64,000 nucleotides of DNA from Chlorops oryzae. Lineage: Eukaryota; Arthropoda; Insecta; Diptera; Chloropidae. Positions 23,901 through 49,171 of the stretch are shown one piece after another. The notes below the pieces were generated by a model. That model worked only from the letters and a program-made list of their open reading frames with translations, made no database searches and was not told the origin of the DNA. Positions within the stretch are counted from its first letter, which is position 1. The number at the start of each line of letters is the position of its first letter. The DNA is taken from positions 14,315,759 through 14,379,758 of the forward strand of contig CM035808.1 of NCBI GenBank assembly GCA_020466095.1, in the 5' to 3' direction. A program made the position numbers and the translations under genes.

Positions 23901-24108
23901 CTTACCTCCTCCACCTCCGCCGCCGCCGCCGACATCTCAATCACCAATGCTCGAGCATACGCAAGAGCAGCCCTTCGACGCAAGTATTGCCTCACGAAAG
24001 CGACGCTGGTCTGCCCCAGACTGCGACGATGGCGACAATAGACGAGATCACTGCCAAAATTCAAATTCAAAGCTTTATAAATCGATCATAGCGCCTGTGA
24101 CAACATGA
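16603..24108 (+). CDS. Atx-1: Ataxin-1 orthologue (AXH-domain protein)
   Basis: Ataxin-1 is a nuclear transcriptional co-repressor (partner of Capicua) that also binds RNA and splicing factors. Three exons are inferred: 16603-18105, 22868-23084 and 23191-24108, with donors ATCAG/GTGAGT and AAAA/GTAAGC and acceptors TTTCAG. The product would be about 880 residues. The N-terminal exon encodes Asn, His, Gln and Ala runs. The AXH fold spans roughly 22886-23340, from FKKGSYIELANG through EDFIQCAERS to HPFFVYGQGW and VGDICISLTQRT, split by a 106-bp intron. Near the C-terminus (23995-24021) is RKRRWSAPD, the nuclear-localisation, UHM-ligand and 14-3-3 site of human ATXN1 around Ser776. Exon 1 changes frame three times: 1 to 2 near 16925-16950, 2 to 1 near 17700, 1 to 2 near 17940. 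Coding texture continues across each, so indel errors are more likely than true stops. The start has good context (TTAA before ATG). Confidence 0.92.
17700..17935 (+). repeat. His/Gln codon repeat in Ataxin-1 exon 1
   Basis: In frame 1 this segment reads as His runs (CAT/CAC) followed by Gln runs (CAG/CAA, including seven consecutive CAA at 17832-17852). The following NENMFSPPLP segment is ordinary coding sequence. It lies outside the frame that ends at 17704, so a simple ORF call misses it. The Gln run is mixed CAA/CAG rather than pure CAG, unlike the expandable human tract. Confidence 0.75.
18263..18432 (-). mobile_element. tRNA-derived SINE, copy 2 (TTAGG-type tail)
   Basis: It shares the body, the B box GGTTCGACTCC (rc of 18412-18422) and the pentamer tail with copy 1 at 10911. 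The tail on the plus strand is TTAGGTTAGGTTAGGTTA at 18263-18280. The tRNA-like head is truncated upstream of the B box. It lies in the first intron of Ataxin-1, antisense to the gene. Confidence 0.8.
18433..18720. repeat. Diverged dispersed repeat shared with 12245-12560
   Basis: TTTGACTGCAGCT, followed at similar spacing by TCCTATA, a T-rich block, GATCTCAAGAAG and TTATAGCT, parallels the segment at about 12345-12510. It directly abuts the SINE copy. The family is not identified. Confidence 0.45.
18725..19488. mobile_element. Foldback element with ATGCTATGTGCTCAC ends
   Basis: Left TATGCTATGTGCTCACTA is inverted at the right end (TAGTGAGAACATAGCATTA), with further GGGTTA/TAACCC complementarity just inside. 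It lies in the first Ataxin-1 intron and has no coding sequence. No target-site duplication is clear. Confidence 0.6.
20064..20486. mobile_element. Foldback element with CGTCGGCTTAAAGTG inverted arms
   Basis: CGTCGGCTTAAAGTGTAAAC at 20080-20099 is repeated in inverted orientation at about 20442-20461 (GTTTACACTTTAAGCCGACG). Weaker pairing (CCGATA with TATCGG) extends to the ends given. It is non-coding and lies in the Ataxin-1 intron. Confidence 0.6.
20524..20692. mobile_element. 169-bp MITE, copy 1 (AGGGGTATTCAC ends, ATT duplication)
   Basis: Inverted ends AGGGGTATTCACAAAGGC are perfect over 18 bp. ATT flanks both sides (20521-20523, 20693-20695). A second copy of identical length occurs at 32399-32567 with a different 3-bp duplication, AAT. 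The interior shares GTGTTAAAAACGTTGGAAAG and a CCGACTTTCCTA block. Confidence 0.85.
21490..22436. mobile_element. Composite inverted-repeat element rich in ATCGAT motifs
   Basis: Outer ends AGAGCTGAAGAAAC (left) and the complement of CCCCAGCTCT (right) are loosely inverted. Inside lie at least ten ATCGAT-type motifs at the right end and three at the left, including three exact TATCGATA octamers (21516, 22341, 22411). A second, stronger inverted repeat is nested within: 21667-21712 pairs with 22164-22210 (GCGAGAGCCCGATGCGAGAG and its complement). No open frame is conserved. Confidence 0.6.
22868..23340 (+). other. AXH domain coding region of Ataxin-1
   Basis: This marks the domain, not a separate gene. 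Residues FKKGSYIELANGVLRRVEDM, TEDFIQCAERS, ESTIVKIDS, IVVITFSYDR, EVSLEHPFFVYGQGW, CQRLQVGDICISLTQRT follow the order and spacing of the mammalian Ataxin-1 AXH module, a dimerising, RNA- and protein-binding OB-like fold. An intron at 23085-23190 interrupts it after the FSYDRNRSK segment. Confidence 0.93.
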
Positions 24109-25495
24109 ACAAGCAGCTTTTGGATATGCTGAAACCTCAATTCGGGGTTTTAGTGGACCCTAATTGTTTTTTTTTTTTATTTTTTTTTTTTTATTTAAGA
24201 AAGACTGGTTTCTTCTGTTCTGTTCGGTTCTGTTCTGTTCCAGCGGTCACAGTGGAATGAGAGCTTCAAGTATTAGCGCAAGTTGAATTCCGTTGATCTC
24301 AGTTTTTCATATATGGGAAAGCAGAGTATAACTTTTAGATAAATATATATATATAAACTAAATATGAAAGTAAAACGTTCAAAACGAATAATGAAGGCAC
24401 AGTCCGAAAAAAAAAAATATATATATATAAATATTTATATATAAACATATATGTGTGTTATATGTTGCAACGAATCGAAAACAATATCAAATTGACTGTT
24501 TGAAAAAAAAAGTAATTATTATTGGGGCGACAGAAGATATTTCCATTGAGCGCCTAAAAATATGCATTTCAATATTGAAAGAAAAGGTGTATAATGAATT
24601 CAGTCGATTTTTAATTATTTTTTTTAATTTACTTAATGAACATACCCATCAAAAGGAAGAGATTTTGTCAGTCATAATATTCAATACGCAGTTAAATTTC
24701 AATTGAATATATTTTATTACATTAAAAAATGCTGCTTGATCTTCAACTCCTTAAGTGGTCATAGGCCTCTATCAAATGTTTGCTAATCAATTTTTCCCAT
24801 AAGTATGCTTAAAATTATAAAAATCACAAAATCCGAGCCCTAGATAAGCCTTCATGTATTATTAATAATTTTGTTTTTTACTTCATGAGCCTATGTACGT
24901 CACGAACAAGGAATGAAATATGTCAGTGTAGCAGGATAAATATTCAGCTCAGATTAATATTAATATGAATAAATAACTTGATTGCTGAGTCTTACTCTGT
25001 GATACATAGGCCTCAGTACATACTTTCTGTTGCCGCAATAATTATAATTTTTAAATTATATCTCGTCTGTTAGCTTTGGTGAATTATGAGAAAGCCCTCG
25101 TATATGAATTCTATTTTTTTGTTATGAAAATATAATATATATTTGATAAATAAATGTTCTTATTTGTAAATAGTTAGAGATACGTTCTCATAAGTTATTT
25201 TTTTTTTTTTTTGTTGATCATTAACTTGAAACCTCTAAAGTGCTATTTTTTGTAGTACAGATTTAAATAAATGAATAATTATTATGTATAAAGATGAAAT
25301 TTAATTCAGCGATTTTAAGTCGTTCAATAATTAAGTAATAAAAGCAGACTGCAAGCAAACCCACTGAAGCCATAAAAATTTCTCAGTTCAACTTGAATGC
25401 CTCCTACATAATTGATATCGTAACTTAAAGTTAAGTAAGCTTTCAGCCATATATATGTATCATGTTTTAAGTATAAAAATAAAAGTGTTTCATAA
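24109..25495 (+). other. Probable 3' UTR of Ataxin-1
   Basis: The sequence downstream of the TGA is AT-rich with several AUUUA pentamers. A Pumilio-type octamer TGTAAATA is at 25165-25172. The AATAAA near 25478 followed by GTGTTT and a T-rich stretch is a plausible polyadenylation site; earlier AATAAA copies at 25148 and 25266 are alternatives. The extent is inferred, as no transcript is available. Confidence 0.45.
25165..25172 (+). promoter_or_regulatory. Pumilio response element (UGUAAAUA)
   Basis: TGTAAATA matches the UGUANAUA consensus of PUF proteins exactly. It lies about 1.06 kb past the Ataxin-1 stop codon, before the most distal candidate poly(A) signal. Eight-base matches occur by chance in AT-rich DNA, so only the context raises its weight. 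Confidence 0.35.
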
Positions 25496-25553
25496 AAAAA
25501 AAATATGTGTTTTATTTCTCAGTTAATTTATTGAACGTAACATAAAGAATTAA

Positions 25554-26274
25554 GAGGGTTGTCTCCTTCTACAAAATAATATTTTTCCATCCTTTTATAG
25601 CTTAGATATTTGGGAATATCGTGCTAAAAGGATTTTTTGAAATTTGAAATATTTTAGAAAATATATCTAGTCTTCTTTGTCGAGCAGATTTGCGCGAAAG
25701 CAAATAATTTTCGCGTTTCTTAAAACTTTAAACACATTTATCGCGAAACCATTTTTATTGAACTAGCGGCCACGATTTCTCCGGTTCAACTGGACCGATT
25801 CGAATGAAACAAAATGGATTCGACGCATAATTGTCACCATTATCGGGTTAAACTCAATCATAATTTTAACAAATTTTTTTACTATTTTTATTACACCGAA
25901 CTGCAAAAAAATATACCCGAAATCGATGGGTCATTTTTCAATGGCCGCCATTTTGTGAAAAAAAAATAATCGCAAAATTATTTTCGAGGGTGCGGACATA
26001 ATAACATCTATACTGATTATAACCCCGTTTTTCTATTTTATATCAGACAATTTGGAGACGAGAAATCGTGACCGTCAGCACTACACATATTTTTGAAGTC
26101 TCCACTTTGGCGGCCGAGAACATTTTGAACCGCCTTCAAATAAAAAAATTGTTTCTTTACTAATTTTAATTAATTTTGAATACAATAAAAATAAATTGGA
26201 AAAGTTCTTTTCATTTCCCGTCAGGAATTTTAAAAAAATGTTCCAAAAACAGCCTCGCGAGGGAGACAACCCCC
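25554..26274. mobile_element. piggyBac-like MITE, 721 bp, TTAA target site
   Basis: TTAA flanks the element at 25550-25553 and 26275-26278. Inverted ends read GAGGGTTGTCTCC (left) and GGGGGTTGTCTCC (right, complement). The TTAA duplication is the hallmark of piggyBac-type excision and insertion. The interior has no transposase; the minus-strand frame at 26081-26269 is part of the repeat. Confidence 0.75.
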
Positions 26275-26438
26275 TTAAGTGATAAATTTCTCTACTATAT
26301 TCTTAAGTAGTTGTTAAGTTTTCAGTAAGTTCGATTAAGCTGAACTGCGATTAACTGAGCTGTATAATTTAAGACGAAATTATGGGCAGGAATTTTGAGC
26401 TCCAGCTACGATTTAATAAACCCCTGGAAGGTCTCGAC

Positions 26439-26831
26439 CAGTGCTGTCGTTTTCAATTTTCGTTTAGTAGTATAGCTTTCGTTTTTTAGTAGTATTTTGG
26501 GACATTTTGTAGTACGTTTAGAAAATCAAATAAAATGGGTTGGAAATATAATATTTAACGAATGCACTTCTCTTAAAAACTATTTCCTGGATGGAACGGG
26601 AATGGTACTACTGTATCCGAGTAAATTTTACGAAATTTAAAAAAAAAAATAATATTGTACAGCTGTCTTTTTTCATTTTTTCAGAAAAAAATTTTTGACG
26701 GATACTAGTAAACTACTATACAGATCTGCATTTCTAGAGAAATGTAGTAATATTTCAATATTAGTAGTATAGTAGTAAGGGTGACGAAAATGTAGTAAAA
26801 TACTACAATTGTAGTAATTCCGACAGCACTG
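26439..26831. mobile_element. hAT MITE, CAGTGCTGTCG family, copy 1 (8-bp duplication GTCTCGAC)
   Basis: The ends are perfect 11-bp inverted repeats CAGTGCTGTCG. The 8-bp duplication GTCTCGAC is perfect at 26431-26438 and 26832-26839. Length is 393 bp, with TAGTAGTAT-rich subterminal sequence. A longer copy lies at 43351-44177. The 8-bp duplication and CAGTG termini assign it to hAT. Confidence 0.92.
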
Positions 26832-26839
26832 GTCTCGAC

Positions 26840-27386
26840 ATGTAAGTTCTGCAGTATAACAGTTGGTCGGGGCGTAAGGGAACTTTTCATGAAAACAATG
26901 GGAGTTGTAGCACAACAAAAAACTGACTTGAAAACTGATTAGAAAAATGTTGGTCTTCGATAATAGTAAAAAAATTGTTTCGTTTTTTATGGTCGATAAT
27001 TAGAGTTTTTTTTTTTTTAAATTAATTTTATGGTTATAGCGAGTGAATCAGCAAGGTTTGCTTAATCTTATCCTTTAAGGGGAATTCTTTTTGCCACACA
27101 CAAATCGGTTTTTATGACCAATTTTGTAGTAAAAATTTCTATATGTCCGTTAAAGGTGACCCATTTCGAGATGTTTTAAAGCTTTGAGAATTTGAGGTTC
27201 TTCACAAAGCTTCAATTAGTTTGTTCGGGTCGTCCAGATATAGAAATTTCTTTTGAATGGTGTCATACCACTTTTGAAGTATATAGGTTTCCTCACAAAG
27301 AAATTCAGAAATAAAAAATACATTAACTGCAATTCAAAATAAAAATAAAAATAAAAAAATAACTACAATTCGAATTATTTTTCTTT
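26840..27386. other. Intergenic stretch, nothing recognised
   Basis: AT-rich sequence between the hAT MITE and the 3' end of the MBF2-family gene; an AAAATA-rich stretch lies at 27331-27362. No gene, inverted repeat or RNA is visible. Confidence 0.6.
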
Positions 27387-27392
27387 TTTATT
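27387..27392 (-). terminator. Poly(A) signal of the MBF2-family gene
   Basis: AATAAA on the minus strand (rc of TTTATT) about 37 bp past the stop codon at 27429. Distance and consensus fit a cleavage signal. Confidence 0.5.
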
Positions 27393-27428
27393 ATCCTTTA
27401 TAGGAATAAAAGAACTAAAATTATATAT

Positions 27429-28018
27429 TCAATCTCTTCCATAAATTTCAACATCGTATTTAAAGACATCTGTGTTATTGGCTTCAACAACAATAGAAAT
27501 AAAACGGTATCCAATACCGCCAGCAGTAACGTAGGCTCTGCCAATTGTGGAATTTTGTGTGGATAGAATACTAACGTAGGTAACCATATGACCAGTTCCA
27601 GGCGTGCTAGGATAATCAATGTTCAATGCAACATCACGCGGTTGAGGCCATGAAAATGCTGTACCATCCTTAGCAACGAGATAGTCATCTGAAATGAATT
27701 ATTTTCGTATAGAAGTTTCATTCTTTCTATTTGAATTTATCTATTTTCTTAATACGAATACTTACAAGCTTCACGACGTCCTAGATAGTATTCGATAGTG
27801 TATCTGAGTGCATCAGTTTCTTTTTCCTCCGATGGGTGAACATTTGCACTTAATTCCACTACATTTGGATTCTCCTTGATGAATTCATCCAATTGATTCT
27901 TAGTCATTAATTTCACTTTAACATTTTCAACTTGCCTACTAGGCATGGCTATATGAGCATTTGAGCTGATAATTTCTAAAGTAAAAATTAGAATAAGGGC
28001 TCCCAAAACCTTCGCCAT
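27429..28018 (-). CDS. Secreted MBF2-family protein
   Basis: Two exons on the minus strand, 28018-27766 and 27688-27429, joined by a 77-bp GT-AG intron (GTAAGTATTCG donor, TTCATTTCAG acceptor), encode about 170 residues. Residues 1-22 form a signal peptide (basic start, then LGALILIFTL and a small-residue cleavage region). The C-terminal half carries the MBF2-family pattern: VTYVSIL, a central GRAYVTAGGIGYRFISIVVE block and the final YDVEIYGRD. Despite its name (multiprotein bridging factor 2), most insect members are small secreted proteins of haemolymph or salivary glands, and the leader fits that. Length exceeds the usual 110-140 because of an acidic N-terminal insert (about 25-85). Function is not established; the family call rests on the C-terminal motif. 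Confidence 0.75.
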
Positions 28019-28119
28019 GATTATTATTATTTTTTGTTTGTTTTAATTTCTTTGAAACTTCAATGAACGAGCTAAGTGAAGGCTCTCCAATAATGAACCT
28101 TCAAATAAGCGGTGTGAAG

Positions 28120-28127
28120 CTTAAATA
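28120..28127 (-). promoter_or_regulatory. TATA-like box of the MBF2-family gene
   Basis: On the minus strand AAGTATTTAAGC lies about 100 bp upstream of the ATG at 28018, leaving room for a start site about 30 bp downstream and a leader of roughly 70 bp. A TATA-type core promoter is common for secreted tissue-specific insect proteins. Confidence 0.4.
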
Positions 28128-28289
28128 CTTTTTTGAAATCTACAAAACGGTTATCAGCGGTTGTCTCCAGCTGTTTTTCACTTTCACGCGAATTGGTGTT
28201 TTTTGATAAAAATAATTGAAAACAAACAGAGCTAACAGATTAAGGCTTAATTTTCGAAATACACTTCCTTCGTACAAGAATGGAATATA

Positions 28290-28979
28290 CAGGGTGTTCC
28301 ATACTCAATGGATCAAAAAAAAAGGAGGTGATAGGGGGAACCCATACAAGCAAAATTGTATGAAAGGGGGTCATCTTGCACTCGTAAGGAGCTAGAGGAC
28401 GGAAGAATTCGACTTAATTGGTGAGCATACTTTTAGGCGGATATTCAAACTAATAGACATTCACAATTTTCAATTTCTTAGATTTTTCATTTTCTCATGC
28501 TGCCTAAAGCTGTGCTCAATAAATTTGATTAAAATAACATTTCTGGAGTCAAAAATATCAAAATAATTATTTTCAAAACCTTAGTTTTGCATTGATTGTG
28601 TAACTTTTTTTTAGCAACCATGGTATCAATTGAAGAGAAAAACTCAAAGTTTTCGAAAAGAGAAAAAAAGAGTCCCGATCGTATTTCTTTTGAATTAAAT
28701 CACTTAAAAGCCAAATTACACTATTTTAGGCTTAGATGGTAGTACCAAAAAACGAGTGATTATTTAAAATCTAGTATGCAGTGTTAACGAAACCGCCAAG
28801 CTTTTCATATCATATTGATTTTGAATTTACGGCTGTAAGTGAGGAGCACCAGTGAAAAAACCAAAATGTTTTTTGCATATACTCTCAGGGGTTCATTTGC
28901 GACCCCTGCCATACGATTTTGGTCCGTCTGGACCCCCTATCACCCCCTTTTTTTGTTCCATTGAGTATGGAACACCCTG
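28290..28979. mobile_element. Tc1/mariner-like MITE, 690 bp, TA target site
   Basis: TA flanks it at 28288-28289 and 28980-28981. The inverted ends start CAGGGTGTTCCATACTCAAT and stay similar for about 70-85 bp, including a GGTGATAGGGGG block and a CAAAATYGTATG block. There is no transposase frame. TA duplication and long inverted ends indicate the Tc1/mariner superfamily. Confidence 0.85.
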
Positions 28980-28981
28980 TA

Positions 28982-29896
28982 TATATGTACATACGTAAGC
29001 TCTTATAATCGTCGATTAGATTTTTAATTGTTTTGAATGAGTTATTTATTGGGCGATTTATTGGTTAATGATTTCAAGGAAATTACAGATTAAAATCCAA
29101 TTTTTCAGTGCAATAAAAAAACTTATTGCTACCTAATTCTCGGAAGCTCTAAAATAAAATATAAAATCAGTTTCTTTTTCTGCATTCCTGCCCCCATACA
29201 TGCATACATATATGCATACGTGTAGGTATTCGGAATGTATAATTGCATGAAAAAACTTTTAAAATGTTTTGCGTTTAAAGTATTCAAATTAAGGAAGGCA
29301 CCAGAAAAATCTTTTCAAATTCTTTGACTTATAAAATAATAATTTTTGTCGTTTTTATAAGCATTTTCTTTTACATACTAAATTTTTAATTGCAATGAAT
29401 ATGAAGAAAACGTTTCAAAATACAATATAGCTTAAGGATATTTTCAGGGGAATAAGCTTGGAGACTTTATCCCAATATTTTCATAATTTTTAACTCATTT
29501 TGTGTTGTTTTAGTGCATTTTTCTTTGCCCTATTAGTACCTAATTAGGCGTTACTTAAAAAAATATCTTAATTTGGGTGTTTCGAACCCTTAAACCACCT
29601 CCAGGCTGAGTGCCAAAATGCAATATAGTTTAAACAATAAGCTACTTGACAAGTTTTTGGAAACCATTGTATGCTATTTAGTTTTATTTATTTATTCAAA
29701 AAAAAAAAAACGAACATTTTAATTTCTGGTGCGTATTAATCAGAAAACCGAAGATAAAAATTCAATTTTTAAATGTGCCGCGAAAACGATAGTTTTCCCA
29801 ATGTGACGTCACATTTGCGTTAAGAATCTGCGAAACACAAATCGAAAGGTTGAGAATTTTTTCCTAAAAAATTTAATTTCGAATATGATTCTTAAA
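28982..29896. other. Intergenic AT-rich stretch, nothing recognised
   Basis: Between the Tc1/mariner-like MITE and the CATAGATGGGC hAT-like element the sequence is AT-rich with an A run at 29699-29710. No gene is supported. Confidence 0.55.
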
Positions 29897-30365
29897 CATA
29901 GATGGGCAAAAAGCATTATTTACTTACTGCATTACAATTTCCATTACTATAAAAAATGTACTGTTAATGCAAAACTAATTTCCATTATCAGTAAAAAAGT
30001 ACTTGTAATGAAAATCTAATTTCAGTACCAGTAAAAGTATACTGATAATGGAAATCAAATTTCAGCACCAGTAAATACTGGTAATTAAACAAAAGCATTA
30101 CCAATTCAAAAAGTATATAACACTACACCACTACACTACTATAATTAATAAAACAGAGTAAGATATGTATGATGGGACACATTGAAATCAAGCAACACGG
30201 TAGTATCCGAAATGTGATTTCCATTATCAGTACATTTGTACTGGTACTGAAATTTGATTTGCATTACCAGTACATTTTTAATGGTAATGGAAATATGTTT
30301 TGAATTACCAGTACATTTGTAATGGTAATGGAATTTGTACTGGTAATGGAATTTGCCCATCTATG
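29897..30365. mobile_element. hAT-like MITE with CATAGATGGGC ends and internal TACTGGTAATG repeats
   Basis: Inverted ends CATAGATGGGCAAA and TTTGCCCATCTATG (one mismatch). Flanking octamers TTCTTAAA (29889) and ATCTTAAA (30366) match at 7 of 8, as expected for a slightly decayed hAT duplication. The 469-bp body is almost entirely imperfect TACTGGTAATGGAAAT and AGTACATTTGTA units in both orientations, so it is internally a minisatellite. A degenerate copy is at 190-370. Confidence 0.75.
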
Positions 30366-30373
30366 ATCTTAAA

Positions 30374-31838
30374 TCATTTTCAAATCGAGAAATAATATTT
30401 GATATTGATGCTATCATTCTCAAATAGATCTCAAATCGATGTAAAACGTTTGTTTTTGAGAAATACATTCGATATAAAATCATTTGAAAATGAATCTCAA
30501 ACCTCAATGTTTCTGGGCATGTGTTGATTGAATTTGATTGAAGTTCTGAAAATGAATCTGTCAAAGCAACAGCTGGCAAAATGTAAGCAAAGCAGCAAAT
30601 GTAACGTCATTTTAAGTTCAGCCAATCAAAAACGTTTTAGGTCAAGTCTTAAAATAAAAAAAAACCTGTTTCTTTCTCTTTGATTTTTAGTTAAATAGTT
30701 TATTATTTTCTCTTTCTGATAAATGAATTCGATTCAGAGTCAAGTAACCTATTATACTTATCATTAAAGAACTTACTTTTCTCCTCTAGGTCCGCCTTCA
30801 AGTGCTCTACGACTCCGGGCAACAACACTGTGAATGCGATTACTTCACATTAGCGTATGTCTTGACGTAACGATAGAAAGCCGAAATACTTCCTTGTTTC
30901 TTTTTACACGTGCTTGGTATGAGAAATTTACTTGCTTCTAGACTCTAGAGCGTTGAGCCCTTAAAGGCCAGGAATTTATTTTGATTTAGGGGAGATTCTC
31001 TTAAGCAGGCAGCACTAATGGTAACTGACATGTTTTCAAAGTTCTTTTGCTATAGTGGCGGGAATCAATCGATTATCGGCTGGTTTATTAGGAGCCAAAA
31101 AGGATATGTATTTATATAGTGGCTTGAATTTGCAGTTTGAATGAATATCGAAATGCAATATTCTTTTTGTTACTCTGCGCTTAATGTTGAGGCATCTACT
31201 TTTTATGAAAACAATTTTTTTTTTAAATGTATCCCACATGTTTACTTGCACTCTATTCAAAACCGTACTATGTTTAATCGAAGCCATTCACGTTCAAATA
31301 AATGTTCAAATATGTTTGCAGGCACAGAGTATTTGACGGTGCTTGGCGCTGCTTGCAAACATGCAATTAGAAATCGGTTGAGCCTCCCCGTCGAAGAGTC
31401 AATATTTCTCGGAAAAATGTCAATTCCAAATAATGAGGCATCACAGGAAATTTCAGCAAAGTTTTCCAAAAATAAAATAAATTTAAAAAAAAATTAATTA
31501 AAATACTTATATCAAATATACATATAAATAAAGTTAAATTTTAAAAATTAAATATATATAAAAAGGTGACGACTTTTAAAATATATACAAGATATAATTT
31601 TCTTTTTCGAATAATTTTTATTTAATATTTCATCTTCTTTCAGCATTTGCTCCTTCAAACTACAAAATCAACTGATATTTGAGCAAATATTTGACGTTTT
31701 GTTTGAGTGAGTATAGCAAATGCTCAAACACGCCTGCAAGCATTTTGCAAATGTTGTGAGCGTGTATGGCTTCAGTTGTGTGTGCGAGGAAAATCGATAA
31801 CAATTCAATTCGATTTTTGAGCATTCGACTATCAAATG
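30374..31838. other. Intergenic stretch upstream of SMG1
   Basis: No protein gene is supported. A segment at about 30880-30960 (ACTTCCTTGTTTCTTTTTAC, GAAATTTACTTGCTTC) resembles 58425-58500, so a diverged dispersed repeat is present. The open frames at 31036-31497 lack recognisable domains. Confidence 0.5.
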
Positions 31839-32709
31839 CAGTGCTGCCAACTCCTCAGAAGCAAAAAGCGCTGATTAATTTGGAAAATGCGCTAAAAAGC
31901 ACCGAAAATCAATGATTCCCAATTTCTAACTTCAAAAAGCGCTAAGTCAACCAAAAGAAATTGTTTTTGGAAGGGAACCTGTTGTTTTTCTAAATAGATC
32001 ATATATTTTGATGTGTATTTAAAAATATTCATTATAAAATAATTGATGAAAGGCCGTTTTCTCACATTTTTTTATCTGTGAGTTAAATTATTTTGATGAT
32101 AATGTCATACAAATTTGGTTAATAAAAATTTAATTGGCAGATAGAGCTTAAAAGAACGATGACAAAACGGCGCTAAATATGCATCGTACAAGTCTGCGCT
32201 TAGATTAGAAACGATGCGACTAAGGCACCGAACAACCATCTCTTTCTTTCCCATATGCCATTCTATATCACAAAATAGTCACGCACAATGTTTCTCTAGT
32301 CTAAGCGCAATCACAAAATTAAAGCTGCCAGATTTCATCATTGTTTCATCTTACAGCTGTTGTGCTAGGAAGCAATACTGGGCTTACATTAACACAATAG
32401 GGGTATTCACAAAGGCGTGTTAAAAACGTTGGAAAGGCGGAAAATCGGAAATTTGCGACATCTTAAAAAATGTTTAAACTTTTTTGTATCTTGCACAACT
32501 TTTTAGGCAGTTAAAGTTTTCCGATTTTCCGACTTTCCTATTTTCCGACGCCTTTGTGAATACCCCTAATGTTAAAAATTGAAGGAAAAACTACTTTGAA
32601 AACTTTAATGAACGCAATGAAAAAGCGTTAGATTTCGCGCTAAAAACAGTTTAGCGCTAAGAAGTTTTGGCGCCGCGGGCCTCTCAAAAGCGCTAAGTTG
32701 GCATCACTG
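31839..32709. mobile_element. hAT MITE, 871 bp, duplication ATCAAATG, abutting SMG1
   Basis: Ends are CAGTGCTGCCAAC (left) and, inverted, CAGTGATGCCAAC (right). ATCAAATG is duplicated perfectly at 31831-31838 and 32710-32717. AGCGCTAA units repeat near both ends. It contains the nested 169-bp MITE at 32399-32567. Its right edge is 24 bp before the SMG1 ATG, so it must contribute to, or replace, the SMG1 leader or core promoter unless an upstream non-coding exon splices in. Confidence 0.88.
32399..32567. mobile_element. 169-bp MITE, copy 2, nested in a hAT MITE (AAT duplication)
   Basis: Same ends and length as the copy at 20524, with AAT at 32396-32398 and 32568-32570. Nesting inside the 31839 element shows it moved later than the host element. 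Confidence 0.85.
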
Positions 32710-32733
32710 ATCAAATGAATACATCCCTAAAAA

Positions 32734-49171
<16,438 letters not shown>

